Positions 27,248 to 35,809 of a DNA stretch of 64,000 nt are shown here, in pieces. How positions within the stretch are numbered: position 1 is the first letter of the stretch; each line of letters opens with the position of its first letter. The notes beneath the pieces are model-generated. The model was not told the DNA's origin and ran no database searches. It saw nothing but the letters and a program-made list of their open reading frames with translations. This stretch comes from JBFYTX01 sp963739515 (GTDB lineage: Bacteria > Chloroflexota > Dehalococcoidia > Dehalococcoidales > RBG-16-60-22), in assembly GCA_963739515.1 (NCBI GenBank), contig CAVUAO010000002.1, positions 434,001 to 498,000 of the forward strand, written 5' to 3'. Made by a program: the position numbers and the translations under genes.

Positions 27248-27944
27248 GTCGCCTTCTTATGTAAAGAAGAATCAGCATTGCCCCTAGAACAACGACTGCG
27301 GTGCCGATAATTACCGGTAGCCATTTTCCGGTAGCCCCAGCGGTATCGGGCTTGACTACAATTTTTTCCTGAGTTCCTATCGTCTCGGCGATGACCTCGA
27401 CCGAGAAGTTGAAATCCCGGTTTTGCTTGACGGCTGCCGCCCCGCTCTGTCCCAACCACTGGGCGGTTGCCGAGACGATTATCTCGCCTCTGGTCCCGAT
27501 TTTCTCGGAGCCAGGCGCCCGGACGATTATTTTAGCTTCTTTGGCCAGGGCATAGCCCCGCTGCGGTACGGCGATGCATACGGTACCTTCGGGCGTATCC
27601 TCCACTTTTTCACTCAACACCTGGGATGGCTCGATATATAGGTTCTCACTGACGGTGACTATCTGACCACCGATATCAACCTGTGTTTCTCCCAGCGGCG
27701 GTTGTATGTCTACCTGCCAGTTAGCCGGGGCCTGGCTTACCTCCAGGATAACGTGGGTAATCCGGTTGCCATCGATATTATAGAAGTAAATAACCCCCGG
27801 GCTCTCACCGCCAGGAATAATTTTTATTTCTTTACTGCCCTGGATGCTGGCAAAATTATATTTGGCTGGCTCTTGAGCCAAGGCCGCTGATGATGGCGTC
27901 ATCAGTATGATTAAAGCCAGAATCAAGGGTATAATCCTTCTCAT
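27240..27944 (-). CDS. Secreted membrane-anchored beta-sandwich protein
   Basis: The protein has 234 residues with a signal peptide (1-23, ending SSAALAQ), an extracellular beta-rich region including PGVIYFYNIDGN and QAPANWQVDI (like NEW3/NPCBM-associated modules), a transmembrane helix at about 208-228 and an RRRRD tail. It lies upstream of and overlaps the CARDB surface gene. The 28218-28727 gene upstream makes a third secreted partner, so the trio probably forms one surface layer or complex. No enzymatic motif is visible. Confidence 0.65.
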   Translation of the reverse strand: MRRIIPLILALIILMTPSSAALAQEPAKYNFASIQGSKEIKIIPGGESPGVIYFYNIDGNRITHVILEVSQAPANWQVDIQPPLGETQVDIGGQIVTVSENLYIEPSQVLSEKVEDTPEGTVCIAVPQRGYALAKEAKIIVRAPGSEKIGTRGEIIVSATAQWLGQSGAAAVKQNRDFNFSVEVIAETIGTQEKIVVKPDTAGATGKWLPVIIGTAVVVLGAMLILLYIRRRRD

Positions 27945-28217
27945 TACCGCTCCTGCTTTATTTTATACCGGAAGGCGTTCCTACCGTCTCCTAGGGCGCC
28001 GGGACGTATGCCATATTTATACCGACCCTATTACCGTGACCTTGCCGATGACGGCATCAGACAGCGAAACAATAACCTATTGCCCACTAGCTTTGTACGC
28101 TGATGCAATGCCAGCCCCTAGAAGTCCCGGAGGGCTCTCTCAATTCAGACAGCCTGGCTGGGAAAATTCGTCGCTGCCACCGTCGAACAGGCAAGTCTTC
28201 TGCATCTTCTCGTTCGC

Positions 28218-28727
28218 TTAGAATGCTGTACCGGTCTTGACTACCTTGTAAGTTACGGTAATCGTATGGCTGCCGGAAGCAGTACCGGTGGGTACATCAA
28301 TCCAGTGATAGACATCATTGACACTACTGGCGCCTACGGGGCCGTATATTTTGGTATAAGCTGCAGGTATCGATGTTTTCGTACCTCCGAAGGTTGTACT
28401 GTATTTCCAGTAGGTTAATGCCAGGGAGCCGGTAAGAAGCGCCCCTTTGATGCCGACATCAACGCTGACGTTGGTCTCCGAACCTACAGTTACCTTAATG
28501 GCAGGTGTGCCGCTGCTTTGGTCTGTGTCACCTGCTCCGGTAACGGGCGGCGTCTGGGAGCCAAAATTGATGCCGGCTGTCCCTGCATCGGTCAGGGTGA
28601 TGCTCATGACCTCACCTACGGTAACTGAGGCGCCCACCGGCACCTCTACGGCCGCTACGGCCGGCAATGATATAGTGGCTACCAGCAGCAGCGCAATGGC
28701 CAGGATGGCAATTAATCGTTTTTTCAT
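28218..28727 (-). CDS. Secreted beta-rich surface protein
   Basis: The protein has 169 residues. It has a signal peptide (1-26), then a Thr/Gly/Val-rich beta domain with VPVGASVTVGEVMSI and a C-terminal YHWIDVPTGTASGSHTITV block. ATG 28727 is preferred over the upstream one because GGAGG at 28736-28740 is well placed. It has no anchor, so it is secreted or held by partners. Its second half resembles that of the next gene (28876-29478), and VPVGASVTV recurs as IPIGASVTV in the 25883 protein. The family is not recognised. Confidence 0.65.
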   Translation of the reverse strand: MKKRLIAILAIALLLVATISLPAVAAVEVPVGASVTVGEVMSITLTDAGTAGINFGSQTPPVTGAGDTDQSSGTPAIKVTVGSETNVSVDVGIKGALLTGSLALTYWKYSTTFGGTKTSIPAAYTKIYGPVGASSVNDVYHWIDVPTGTASGSHTITVTYKVVKTGTAF

Positions 28728-28875
28728 ATGTTGTTCCTCCAAATTCCGTGATTTAACAGCTCGTTTGGTTTTCCATGATTATTAAAAGTGCATTTAGGTT
28801 TTCATCATAGTCTCCTTTTGCTGGTTGGCATGTTTTTAGGCCGTATGCTACAACCTGATGGTATTATTCTTAATA

Positions 28876-29478
28876 TTAAGGGGCCTCCTCTGTCTTGTAA
28901 GTAAATTCGCTGGAGTAGCTACCGGCTGGCGTCCCGGTAGGAATAGTTAGCCAGTGATAGATATCTAGACTGGCACCAGAATCCAGCGTCATCCACGGCA
29001 AAATGCCATAGGAAGCCGGCATTGACTGGGCGGTAACGGGGTCGTTGGTATTATTGTAGAATGCGTTGTCAATCGTAATTGTCCCGGCCCCGGTGAAATC
29101 CGTACCCATGAGATATACTGCGATAAGGCCGGTGGTCTCATTAGTAATCGTAATTGATGGTGTTGTCGCCTCAGGCTGTTTGACGGTTCCGGGGATAGGG
29201 TTACCGAAGCTCAGTCCGGTAGGGCTGTTTAAAGTAATCGTAACTGATATTGGGTCCCCATCCGTGACGCCGTTATTCCACGCCGGGATATTTTGGGAGA
29301 GCGAGTGGCCTTCGCCGCGCCCATCGGAGAAGGCCACCAGGCCCGTCATTCCGTTATTCAGCGGCGTGCCGTGGGTGATGGCCCCGTCAGCCACCGCTTC
29401 ACCTGTCTCAAATATCGGAAGTATACTACCGACCAGAAGCAATGCCACCATAAGCCGGAATAATATCGGTTTTAGCAC
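28876..29478 (-). CDS. Mosaic secreted protein (SGNH-type N-terminus, surface-protein C-terminus)
   Basis: Residues 1-75 follow the N-terminal part of the 1210-residue SGNH protein (LFRLMVALLLVGSILPIFE signal, GLVAFSDGRGEG, AWNNGVTDG) but lack most of the hydrolase domain. Residues about 76-200 resemble the 28218-28727 protein, including IYHWLTIPTGTPAGSYS. The protein seems to be a fusion of two neighbouring gene types. Its upstream region also mirrors that of the SGNH gene, with the same paired 11-bp arrays. It is intact as a frame and has a signal peptide, so it may be made. Confidence 0.6.
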   Translation of the reverse strand: MLKPILFRLMVALLLVGSILPIFETGEAVADGAITHGTPLNNGMTGLVAFSDGRGEGHSLSQNIPAWNNGVTDGDPISVTITLNSPTGLSFGNPIPGTVKQPEATTPSITITNETTGLIAVYLMGTDFTGAGTITIDNAFYNNTNDPVTAQSMPASYGILPWMTLDSGASLDIYHWLTIPTGTPAGSYSSEFTYKTEEAP

Positions 29479-29632
29479 GACGTTTCTTCCATTTTATTTT
29501 ATGGGATGACTTTTACCTTCACTACCCGTCTATCCGCCACCTGACAATGCTGAACGTTACGGATTATTTTTCTCAACCACCTACCCTGAAGATTTGACGA
29601 TATACCCCCTTGGTTATTTTAAGATAAGAATT

Positions 29633-29683
29633 GTTAATTGCAGGTAGTCTAACCGTAAGAAAATGGTAAGAAAATGCCTGAAA
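29633..29683 (+). promoter_or_regulatory. 11-bp-phased box array (plus)
   Basis: Boxes GTTAATT, GTAGTCT, GTAAGAA, GTAAGAA and CCTGAAA start at 29633, 29644, 29655, 29666 and 29677, each 11 bp apart. It is the diverged duplicate of the array at 16965-17015 and lies between the mosaic secreted protein and the truncated carrier-protein chimera. Confidence 0.65.
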
Positions 29684-29698
29684 TGAAGGTTAAACCAG

Positions 29699-29738
29699 TT
29701 CTAACCGAATGTTAACCTCCATTATACATATTCCTAAC
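29699..29738 (-). promoter_or_regulatory. 11-bp-phased box array (minus)
   Basis: On the minus strand from 29738 the boxes are GTTAGGA, GTATAAT, GTTAACA and GTTAGAA, all 11 bp apart. Three of the four are the same as at 17028-17067 although the surrounding sequence has diverged, which argues for selection on the sites. Apart from these arrays, the 29479-29909 gap shows no gene. Confidence 0.65.
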
Positions 29739-29909
29739 ATGGAGTAACTAGAATATTACTAGATTACAAGGCAGTATACTACATAAACGGTAAGTACTAA
29801 CTCGGTGAGTTGACTGAATATAACATAACGATAAAATATTTGGTAGCTTATCTTTTTTAGCGGTGTCATGCTATACTAACGATAAAAAGAGCGTTCGTAC
29901 AAAGAGAAC

Positions 29910-30446
29910 ATGGACACGAAAAACGTAATAAAGACATCTATTATTAATAATTTTCTAAAGGGAGACAAATCAATCGCTCTCCGTGATGATAGTTGCTTCA
30001 TCGAAGAAGGGATTATCGACTCCGTGGGAGTTTTGGAGCTGATAGCCTTTCTTGAAGACGGCTCCGAATATGCCGCGGTTATCCCCAAATTTATTGCCAG
30101 CGTCCTAACGGGCAAGCCGCCAGTCATCTTCGGCGATGGCGAACAGAGCCGTGATTTTACTTTTATTCGGGATGTTGTCGCGGCCAATATCCTGGCGGCG
30201 GAAAGCCATGCTACGGGCGTCTTCAATATCGGCCGGTCGGAGAGGGTGACCGTCAACCACCTGGCCCGGGTCCTCATTGACCTCACCGGTAATGCCGCCA
30301 TCCGCCCGGTTCATAAAGAACCAAGGCCCGATGATGTTAAACACAGCCTGGCCGATATCACGCGGGCTAGGGCTTTTGGTTACAATCCCGGATACAGCCT
30401 GGAGCAGGGGCTGAAAGAAACCTTGAAGACATTTGGCCGGAGCTAA
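29910..30446 (+). pseudogene. Chimera: carrier-protein N-terminus fused to epimerase C-terminus
   Basis: A single frame of 178 codons starts like the carrier protein at 17199 (MDTKNVIKTSIINNFLKGDK, GIIDSVGVLELIAFLE), keeping the phosphopantetheine Ser. After about 50 residues it switches in frame to the last ~125 residues of the epimerase (EYAAVIPKFIASVLTGK onward). The carrier fold is cut before its last helices and the epimerase part lacks the Rossmann and catalytic motifs. It is most simply a recombination scar. An odd fused product cannot be excluded because both joins stay in frame. Confidence 0.7.
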
Positions 30447-30661
30447 GAAGCGGGAGTCTGTTCCTCTCTTAACTTGCTCTGAACATTTCCCGTGACTACC
30501 CCGTTCAGGATGAAACCTTCCACGTGAGCGTTAACAGATTCTAGGGTCTGCTTGCTTTCTATCGCCAGGTCGATTTTTGAGGTATCCGGCTGTAGTACCA
30601 GGAGGACGCTGTCAGCATCTCTGGCCAGGATTTTAGTATCCGCCCATCCTATTACCGGGGC
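30067..30661. repeat. Right copy of ~595-bp direct repeat
   Basis: It matches 24841-25435 in the same orientation. Here the epimerase part is truncated at its 5' side and the kinase part continues into the full gene, the mirror situation of the left copy. The 4.63 kb between the copies carries the surface-protein genes. The few differences include CACCC/CGCCC and GGTG/GATG in the epimerase tail. Confidence 0.9.
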
Positions 30662-32950
30662 GCTGTCTACGATAATGACATCATAGTCCTGCCGGTATTT
30701 TGTTAGCAGCGTCTTAAAACGTGGCGAAGAAAAGAGTTCGGCGCCTTGGGCCGATACCGCTCCTCCGGCAATGATATCAACACCTTCGGCCTTGGTCACT
30801 TTGCCTTTATCTTTGTCCTCATTCATGACGTCGGATAGGCTTTTCGCTTCGGTCAGGCCGAAAAGAGCGTCAATACCGGGATGGTACAGGTTGCCGTCTA
30901 TTAACAGCACCTTCCGGCCCTGTAGAGCCACTACACGCGCCAAGTTAGCGGCCACTGTGGTTTTACCCTCACGTGCCTCGGGGCTGGTGACCAGGAGGAC
31001 TTTACCATGGGCGGAATCCAGGCCCAGGTTTGTCCTTAACAGCCGGAAAGATTCCAGATATTGGGGTATGTCCTTAGCAAGCACTGAAGGCGTACTACCG
31101 GGGTTTCCCTCCCTTATCACAGGGATACTGGTCAGCAGCGGAAGATTAATTTGACTCTTCACCTGAGATTCATCCCGGACGGTGCGGTCGAAATATCGAA
31201 AGATAAGGATTCCCAGGACGCTCAGAATCAGACCGGCGATAATCGCCAGAAGTACGCCCTTGGAGCGATTGAAAAAGCTCCCTGCCGGTGAGACTACCGC
31301 CGTGTCGACAATCCTGGTACCGCTGGAATCGGTCGATAGTAAGGCCAGCTGGAGTTGTTGCCGTAAGGTATCCAGGGCATTATAACTGGCTATGTCGCCC
31401 CCGCTCTGAGAAAGGGCAGCAATGGCATCTCCAAGCTCAACGAAGGCGCTGTTAGCCACATTCAAGGACTCCTGGACTCCCATTAATATCGTGCTTATCT
31501 GAGGGTCGAGATTGTCAGATTGCATTTTATCGAGTTCGGATAACAGGGAACCCAGGCTTATCGCTTCCGTGCGGGCCCGTATTTCCATGACCGAAAGTTC
31601 GTCATGGGTTAAAAGAATATCTTTTCCCGTGGTCTCGGGTGTCGGCGTGAATTGTGTTGATATTTCTTTAAGGGCTGTGTTAGACAGAGCTATCCTGTCG
31701 TTCAGTTGCTTGACCAGGGTATCCAGTCTCCATTGCGCGATCATGGGTACCTTCGGTAATATCTGTTGTGTCTCCTCACTCGCGGCGTTCAGGTTGTCGA
31801 TGAGGATAGAACTGTGCTGGGCGATGCGGTTCAGAGCGTTGGCATCGGCTTCACTATATTGTTTCTGTAGCTGCGCTCTTGCTTCAGGGTCGGTGCTCGA
31901 CGGCGAAAGATACTGCACCTGAATGTCGTAAAGCGAAACTATCTGTTCCAGTATCACTCCGCCGGAAGCCCCTGCCACCTGAAGTTGATCCCCGGTGCTG
32001 ATTAGCTGCTGCTGAACGGTGGGGTCGGTTTCGGCCTGTTGTAAAGCCGTTACGTAAGTAATCAGGCTGTTTAGCTTCGTCATCAGCGCCTGGGTACGCC
32101 CCTCGATGACGGCGATGGCGGTGCTGCGATCCGAGGGATTGACTCCGGAGGTCACCAGTTTTAGGCTCTTGGAAAGGGTAGTGATATTATCAGCTTCGGA
32201 GATAAGCGTGCTCATCTGCCCGTTGATCATGCTTAGTTGTGAAGCCGTCAGCACTGTCCCGGCGTCTTCCGGTGGTGGTGCGGCGGTTTCGCCGCCCTTA
32301 ATCAGCTGGAGCCGCTCGGAGGCTGCTTTCAGCGCCGATATTGCCGTATCTATCTGGGCCGTCAGCCTTGGCACGCTAGGGTTGATAGAAATATTAACGC
32401 TGCTTTTTTGCAGTTCTCCCAGCCGGCGGGTCGTATCAACGAGAGCATTTTGTATCGCCTCTGTCGTGACCCGGCTGACTTCGTTAATGTACGCTTCCGC
32501 TACGGCATTGGCTCGTTTCTGCGCCGTAACCGGGTCGGTGGAGGCTACTGTTAATGTCACCACGTTCGTGCTTCCTACCTGCCGGACATCGAGGGAGGAC
32601 TGTAATCCAAGCACCTCCGCCCGGAGATATTCAGGATCAGCGGATTTCTCGGGTTCGAGATTGGTGATAGCCTGCTCCAGCACGCCGCGGCTCTTCATTA
32701 CCTCGATCTGACTTCCGATGTCCTGAAAAAAGGTCATCTCCAGCACACCTTGGAGTTCCGAGGGCACCGCCGTTAGTCTCTGCTGGGTCTGTCCCACCAT
32801 TATCGTCGTTGTCGCTTCCTGGAGTGGGGGGTTGATGGCACTGATTGCCAGCGCGGTCCCCCCGGCCACCACGGCTACCAGGATAATTATCCATTTGAAT
32901 CGCCAGAGGTACCTCAGTTGTCGTGTCAGGTTAAATTGTTGCTGTTCCAT
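30443..32950 (-). CDS. Wzz chain-length protein fused to a BY-kinase
   Basis: The protein has 835 residues. An N-terminal Wzz domain has a transmembrane helix at about 18-38, a long helical extracytoplasmic part (to about 565) and a second helix (about 572-592). A cytoplasmic CpsD/CapB-type P-loop domain follows, with EGKTTVAANLA (Walker A), VLLIDGNLYHP (Walker A') and YDVIIVDSAPV (Walker B). Such proteins control export and length of capsular polysaccharide. The usual C-terminal tyrosine cluster is missing; the end reads LREEQTPAS, so autophosphorylation must use other sites or be absent. Its last codons are duplicated at 25217-25435. Confidence 0.85.
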   Translation of the reverse strand: MEQQQFNLTRQLRYLWRFKWIIILVAVVAGGTALAISAINPPLQEATTTIMVGQTQQRLTAVPSELQGVLEMTFFQDIGSQIEVMKSRGVLEQAITNLEPEKSADPEYLRAEVLGLQSSLDVRQVGSTNVVTLTVASTDPVTAQKRANAVAEAYINEVSRVTTEAIQNALVDTTRRLGELQKSSVNISINPSVPRLTAQIDTAISALKAASERLQLIKGGETAAPPPEDAGTVLTASQLSMINGQMSTLISEADNITTLSKSLKLVTSGVNPSDRSTAIAVIEGRTQALMTKLNSLITYVTALQQAETDPTVQQQLISTGDQLQVAGASGGVILEQIVSLYDIQVQYLSPSSTDPEARAQLQKQYSEADANALNRIAQHSSILIDNLNAASEETQQILPKVPMIAQWRLDTLVKQLNDRIALSNTALKEISTQFTPTPETTGKDILLTHDELSVMEIRARTEAISLGSLLSELDKMQSDNLDPQISTILMGVQESLNVANSAFVELGDAIAALSQSGGDIASYNALDTLRQQLQLALLSTDSSGTRIVDTAVVSPAGSFFNRSKGVLLAIIAGLILSVLGILIFRYFDRTVRDESQVKSQINLPLLTSIPVIREGNPGSTPSVLAKDIPQYLESFRLLRTNLGLDSAHGKVLLVTSPEAREGKTTVAANLARVVALQGRKVLLIDGNLYHPGIDALFGLTEAKSLSDVMNEDKDKGKVTKAEGVDIIAGGAVSAQGAELFSSPRFKTLLTKYRQDYDVIIVDSAPVIGWADTKILARDADSVLLVLQPDTSKIDLAIESKQTLESVNAHVEGFILNGVVTGNVQSKLREEQTPAS

Positions 32951-33164
32951 CCGCAGCCTTTCACTCTCACCTAGTTACGTTTTCTATTTTAACCCATATC
33001 GAGGATAAAAAGAAATATCTAAATTCGGTATTTATGGTAGAACCGGTTAGGACTATCGTCTTAATTCTATTCATAAAAAATACGAATTCATACTGCCATA
33101 TCCTAAAGTCATTGCCTTCAAGTCTATTTTATTGAGTTTCTCAATTATACCTTATCCCGGACAG

Positions 33165-33204
33165 GTTAGAAGATAGTGGGAGTTTGGTTAATTTACGGGC
33201 GGAA
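33165..33204 (+). promoter_or_regulatory. 11-bp-phased box array (plus)
   Basis: Boxes GTTAGAA, GTGGGAG, GTTAATT and GGCGGAA start at 33165, 33176, 33187 and 33198, 11 bp apart, in the 486-bp region between the divergent Wzz kinase and sugar dehydrogenase genes. The latter two boxes are weaker matches. Confidence 0.55.
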
Positions 33205-33298
33205 TCCGGATATCTTGAGGTTGAACTGGTGAGTAAATATGGGGCCATAACAGATTCTCATATTAACGGCGATATCGTGAAAAATAAGTGGTAAGGAA

Positions 33299-33338
33299 AT
33301 ATCACCAAATTCCTACAAATAACAAACCGATATCTAAC
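33299..33338 (-). promoter_or_regulatory. 11-bp-phased box array (minus)
   Basis: Read on the minus strand from 33338, GTTAGAT, GTTTGTT, GTAGGAA and GTGATAT are spaced 11 bp apart. The pairing of a plus array on the left with a minus array on the right repeats the arrangement at 17.0 and 29.7 kb. The remaining sequence of this gap (32951-33436) is AT-rich with no gene. Confidence 0.55.
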
Positions 33339-33436
33339 ATATTTTTCCTAAGATTATATTTATGACACATCTTGCCTGCTTGCGTCATTTAAAGTAAATC
33401 CCCGGAGACAAGCCATCAGGTAAAAGGAGATAATAT

Positions 33437-34774
33437 ATGCCTGCCCGCAGTCAAAAGCCAAGCGAAAAAGCTAAAACTCCGTATCGGGACGCCTCAGCTA
33501 TAAAAGGAAAAGTGGATAAAGCCACTGTATGCATCGTCGGCCTGGGCTACGTAGGTTTGCCTTTAGTTGAAGCATTTACCAAACGTCTGAAAGTAATCGG
33601 CTATGACATTAAAAAGAAGCGAGTGGCCGAGTTAAGTAAAAAATATCATAATCCCGCGCTGTCCTTTACGAATGATCCCAGGGAAATTTCCAAGGCAGAT
33701 TTCACCATCATATGTGTGCCCACGCCGGTTACGAATTTAAAGGAACCGGACCTCTCCCCCGTCAAAAGCGCGGCGACCACTGTTGGACAGAACTTAAAAA
33801 GAGGCAGCGTCGTCATTCTGGAATCGACCGTCTATCCCGGCGTCACGGAGGAGATTGTCGGGCCGATTCTGGAAAAAGAGTCCGGGCTCAAATGCGGTAA
33901 GGAATTCAAAATAGCTTATGCCCCCGAAAGGGTCAACCCCGGGGATAAAAAGCATACTATAGATAAAATCACCAAGGTGGTGTCCGGAATGGACGACGAG
34001 ACCAGGGAACTCGTCGCTGAGCTCTACAGTAGAATCATCCCGAATATCTTCAAAGCCAGGAATATCCAGACTGCCGAAGCGGCGAAGGTCATTGAAAACA
34101 TCCAGAGGGATTTGAACATCGCCTTGATGAACGAGCTATCTCTTATTTTTGAGAAGCTTCATCTGGATACCAAAGATGTGCTCGATGCCGCCTCCACAAA
34201 ATGGAACTTCCACCACTATTCCCCCGGGCTTGTCGGCGGACACTGTATTCCGGTAGATCCTTATTATCTGGTTCACCGGGCCAGGGAGTTAGGTTATCAC
34301 TCTCAGGTTATTTCAGCGGGTAGAGCCATTAATGATTCCATGGCCAAACATGTTGCCGAGATGACGGCAAAGGCCATTAACGAAGTGGGTAAGGTTATCA
34401 AGGGGTCCAGGGTCCTTATCATCGGGCTGACCTACAAAGAGAACGTCCCCGATACAAGAGAAACGCCGCAAAAGCACATGATTGAGGAGCTCAAGGAATA
34501 CGGCATCGTGCCGCTTGGTTACGACCCTATCCTCGATATTGCCGAAGCTGAAGAAGAATTTGGAATAAAGATGCTTGCTGATCTGGAACAAGAGATAAAG
34601 TTCGATGGTATCGTCCTTGCCGTGGCCCATGATATCTTTAAAAAAGGTGTCCGGGGGATTAGCCTGGATAAGTTGGCAGCCGTCATGAACAGCCGGCCGG
34701 TGTTGATTGATATTCGCCGATTCTTCGACGTAGTTCAAGCGGCCCAGCGGGGTTTTTACTACCGTACCCTGTAA
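33437..34774 (+). CDS. UDP-N-acetylhexosamine 6-dehydrogenase (WecC/WbpA type)
   Basis: The protein has 445 residues, normal length. The N-terminal Rossmann motif is CIVGLGYVGLPLVEAF, followed by CVPTPVT and ESTVYPGVTE. The catalytic cysteine is present in PGLVGGHCIPVDPYYL, which fits UDP-GlcNAc/ManNAc dehydrogenases rather than UDP-glucose dehydrogenase. It oxidises the sugar C6 twice with NAD to give a uronate for capsule synthesis. It is preceded by AAAAGGAGATAATAT and diverges from the Wzz kinase across a region with two 11-bp arrays. Confidence 0.88.
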   Translation: MPARSQKPSEKAKTPYRDASAIKGKVDKATVCIVGLGYVGLPLVEAFTKRLKVIGYDIKKKRVAELSKKYHNPALSFTNDPREISKADFTIICVPTPVTNLKEPDLSPVKSAATTVGQNLKRGSVVILESTVYPGVTEEIVGPILEKESGLKCGKEFKIAYAPERVNPGDKKHTIDKITKVVSGMDDETRELVAELYSRIIPNIFKARNIQTAEAAKVIENIQRDLNIALMNELSLIFEKLHLDTKDVLDAASTKWNFHHYSPGLVGGHCIPVDPYYLVHRARELGYHSQVISAGRAINDSMAKHVAEMTAKAINEVGKVIKGSRVLIIGLTYKENVPDTRETPQKHMIEELKEYGIVPLGYDPILDIAEAEEEFGIKMLADLEQEIKFDGIVLAVAHDIFKKGVRGISLDKLAAVMNSRPVLIDIRRFFDVVQAAQRGFYYRTL

Positions 34775-34792
34775 ATCGGTTTACGCTATGCT

Positions 34793-34850
34793 CTAGTGCG
34801 GCAGCGCCAGTAAGGTCTCGGTATTTCTCTCGGCCACCTTTCGGAAATAG
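34793..34850 (-). pseudogene. Remnant of a radical SAM C-terminus
   Basis: Minus-strand translation gives FRKVAERNTETLLALPH followed by a stop. This matches the last residues of the radical SAM protein at 35810-37330 (FRKVAESYNKTILALRR), and the DNA aligns over about 55 bp. It lies between the dehydrogenase stop and the phosphopantetheinyl transferase stop. A second radical SAM gene once ended here and has been almost wholly deleted. Confidence 0.6.
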
Positions 34851-34892
34851 ACCGCTAGATATCTTATTCTTTTTCGTTATTCATAACCGGAG

Positions 34893-35624
34893 TTAATCTG
34901 CCCACTGCCGGTAATTTATTTTATTTACGTGTCCTTTAACCGCCAGAGCCCCCGCAAATCCGTGAGCTATTTTTAAGTCACGGATTGACCATTGCGAGGC
35001 TATATCAGCATTTCCTTTAATCGCTATCAGCTTTGCGGGTTCACCCGGCGCCAGTGAAACATCGAATCCGGTAAGAGGAAAAGACAAGCCTTTCGCGGTA
35101 GCTTTGATAAAGGCCTCTTTGCGCGTCCAACCGCTAAAAAAGGCTGCTTTTTTCTGGCTTTCCGGTAGTGAACAGAACTGTGTTTTTTCGCTTATCGAGA
35201 AAAACCTTTGGACTAGCTGCGCCATCTTTTTAATTTCTCGTGTCTGCTCTATATCAACGCCCACTTCGTGTCCTTGAGAAAAGGCATATATTGCTGCGTC
35301 TTCCGAAGACGATAAGTTAAAGTGAATTCCGGCTTTATTTAATTCAGGAGAGATTTCCGGCTTGCCTTTTTCCCCGTAGGTAAACCGGACACTTTCCGGT
35401 TCAATTCCCAGATAACCACCCAATAGAATCCTCAGTATCGCCCGTCGCACGGTGAAGCGGTTCCTGTCCCTTTCAAGGCGAAAACGTTCCGCCCTCTTTT
35501 GCTCGTCCGTCGATAATAGAGCCCGATATTTCGATACGGGTCTATTTAGAGAAGCCAACCAGATATGGACTTCTTCTCGGATAAATAGCCACGATGATTT
35601 AGGAATTTTTAGTTGAGTTGTCAT
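34893..35624 (-). CDS. Sfp-type 4'-phosphopantetheinyl transferase
   Basis: The protein has 243 residues with the magnesium-binding GVDIEQTREIKKM and the signature WTRKEAFIKATAKGL, both diagnostic of Sfp-like transferases. It moves the phosphopantetheine arm of coenzyme A onto a carrier-protein serine. The only carrier protein visible in the window is at 17199-17456, so I infer that as the partner. An array of 11-bp boxes lies about 50 bp upstream of its start, linking it to the other array-bearing operons. Confidence 0.88.
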   Translation of the reverse strand: MTTQLKIPKSSWLFIREEVHIWLASLNRPVSKYRALLSTDEQKRAERFRLERDRNRFTVRRAILRILLGGYLGIEPESVRFTYGEKGKPEISPELNKAGIHFNLSSSEDAAIYAFSQGHEVGVDIEQTREIKKMAQLVQRFFSISEKTQFCSLPESQKKAAFFSGWTRKEAFIKATAKGLSFPLTGFDVSLAPGEPAKLIAIKGNADIASQWSIRDLKIAHGFAGALAVKGHVNKINYRQWAD

Positions 35625-35674
35625 CTGAACTGGTCAGTTGTTCGAACCTTCATGTTTTAATATATCGCGACACG

Positions 35675-35714
35675 GTTAGAATAAAGTAAATATTAGGATA
35701 AAAGACGGCAAAAA
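35675..35714 (+). promoter_or_regulatory. 11-bp-phased box array upstream of the phosphopantetheinyl transferase
   Basis: Boxes GTTAGAA, GTAAATA, GATAAAA and GCAAAAA start at 35675, 35686, 35697 and 35708. The first two are good matches and the last two weak. It is in the 185-bp gap between the transferase start and the radical SAM stop. Confidence 0.5.
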
Positions 35715-35809
35715 GCAACCAGATGAATGATGGGATATAATCATATTGTCATCCGTCCCGGTCAACTCATGTGGGTTAGAAGGATGGCAGTTTATATTCC
35801 GGGTGCTGA

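Noticed and set aside
24841..30661. Composite transposon or insertion sequence flanked by repeats
   Set aside because: The repeats are pieces of ordinary genes with no transposase and no terminal inverted repeats.
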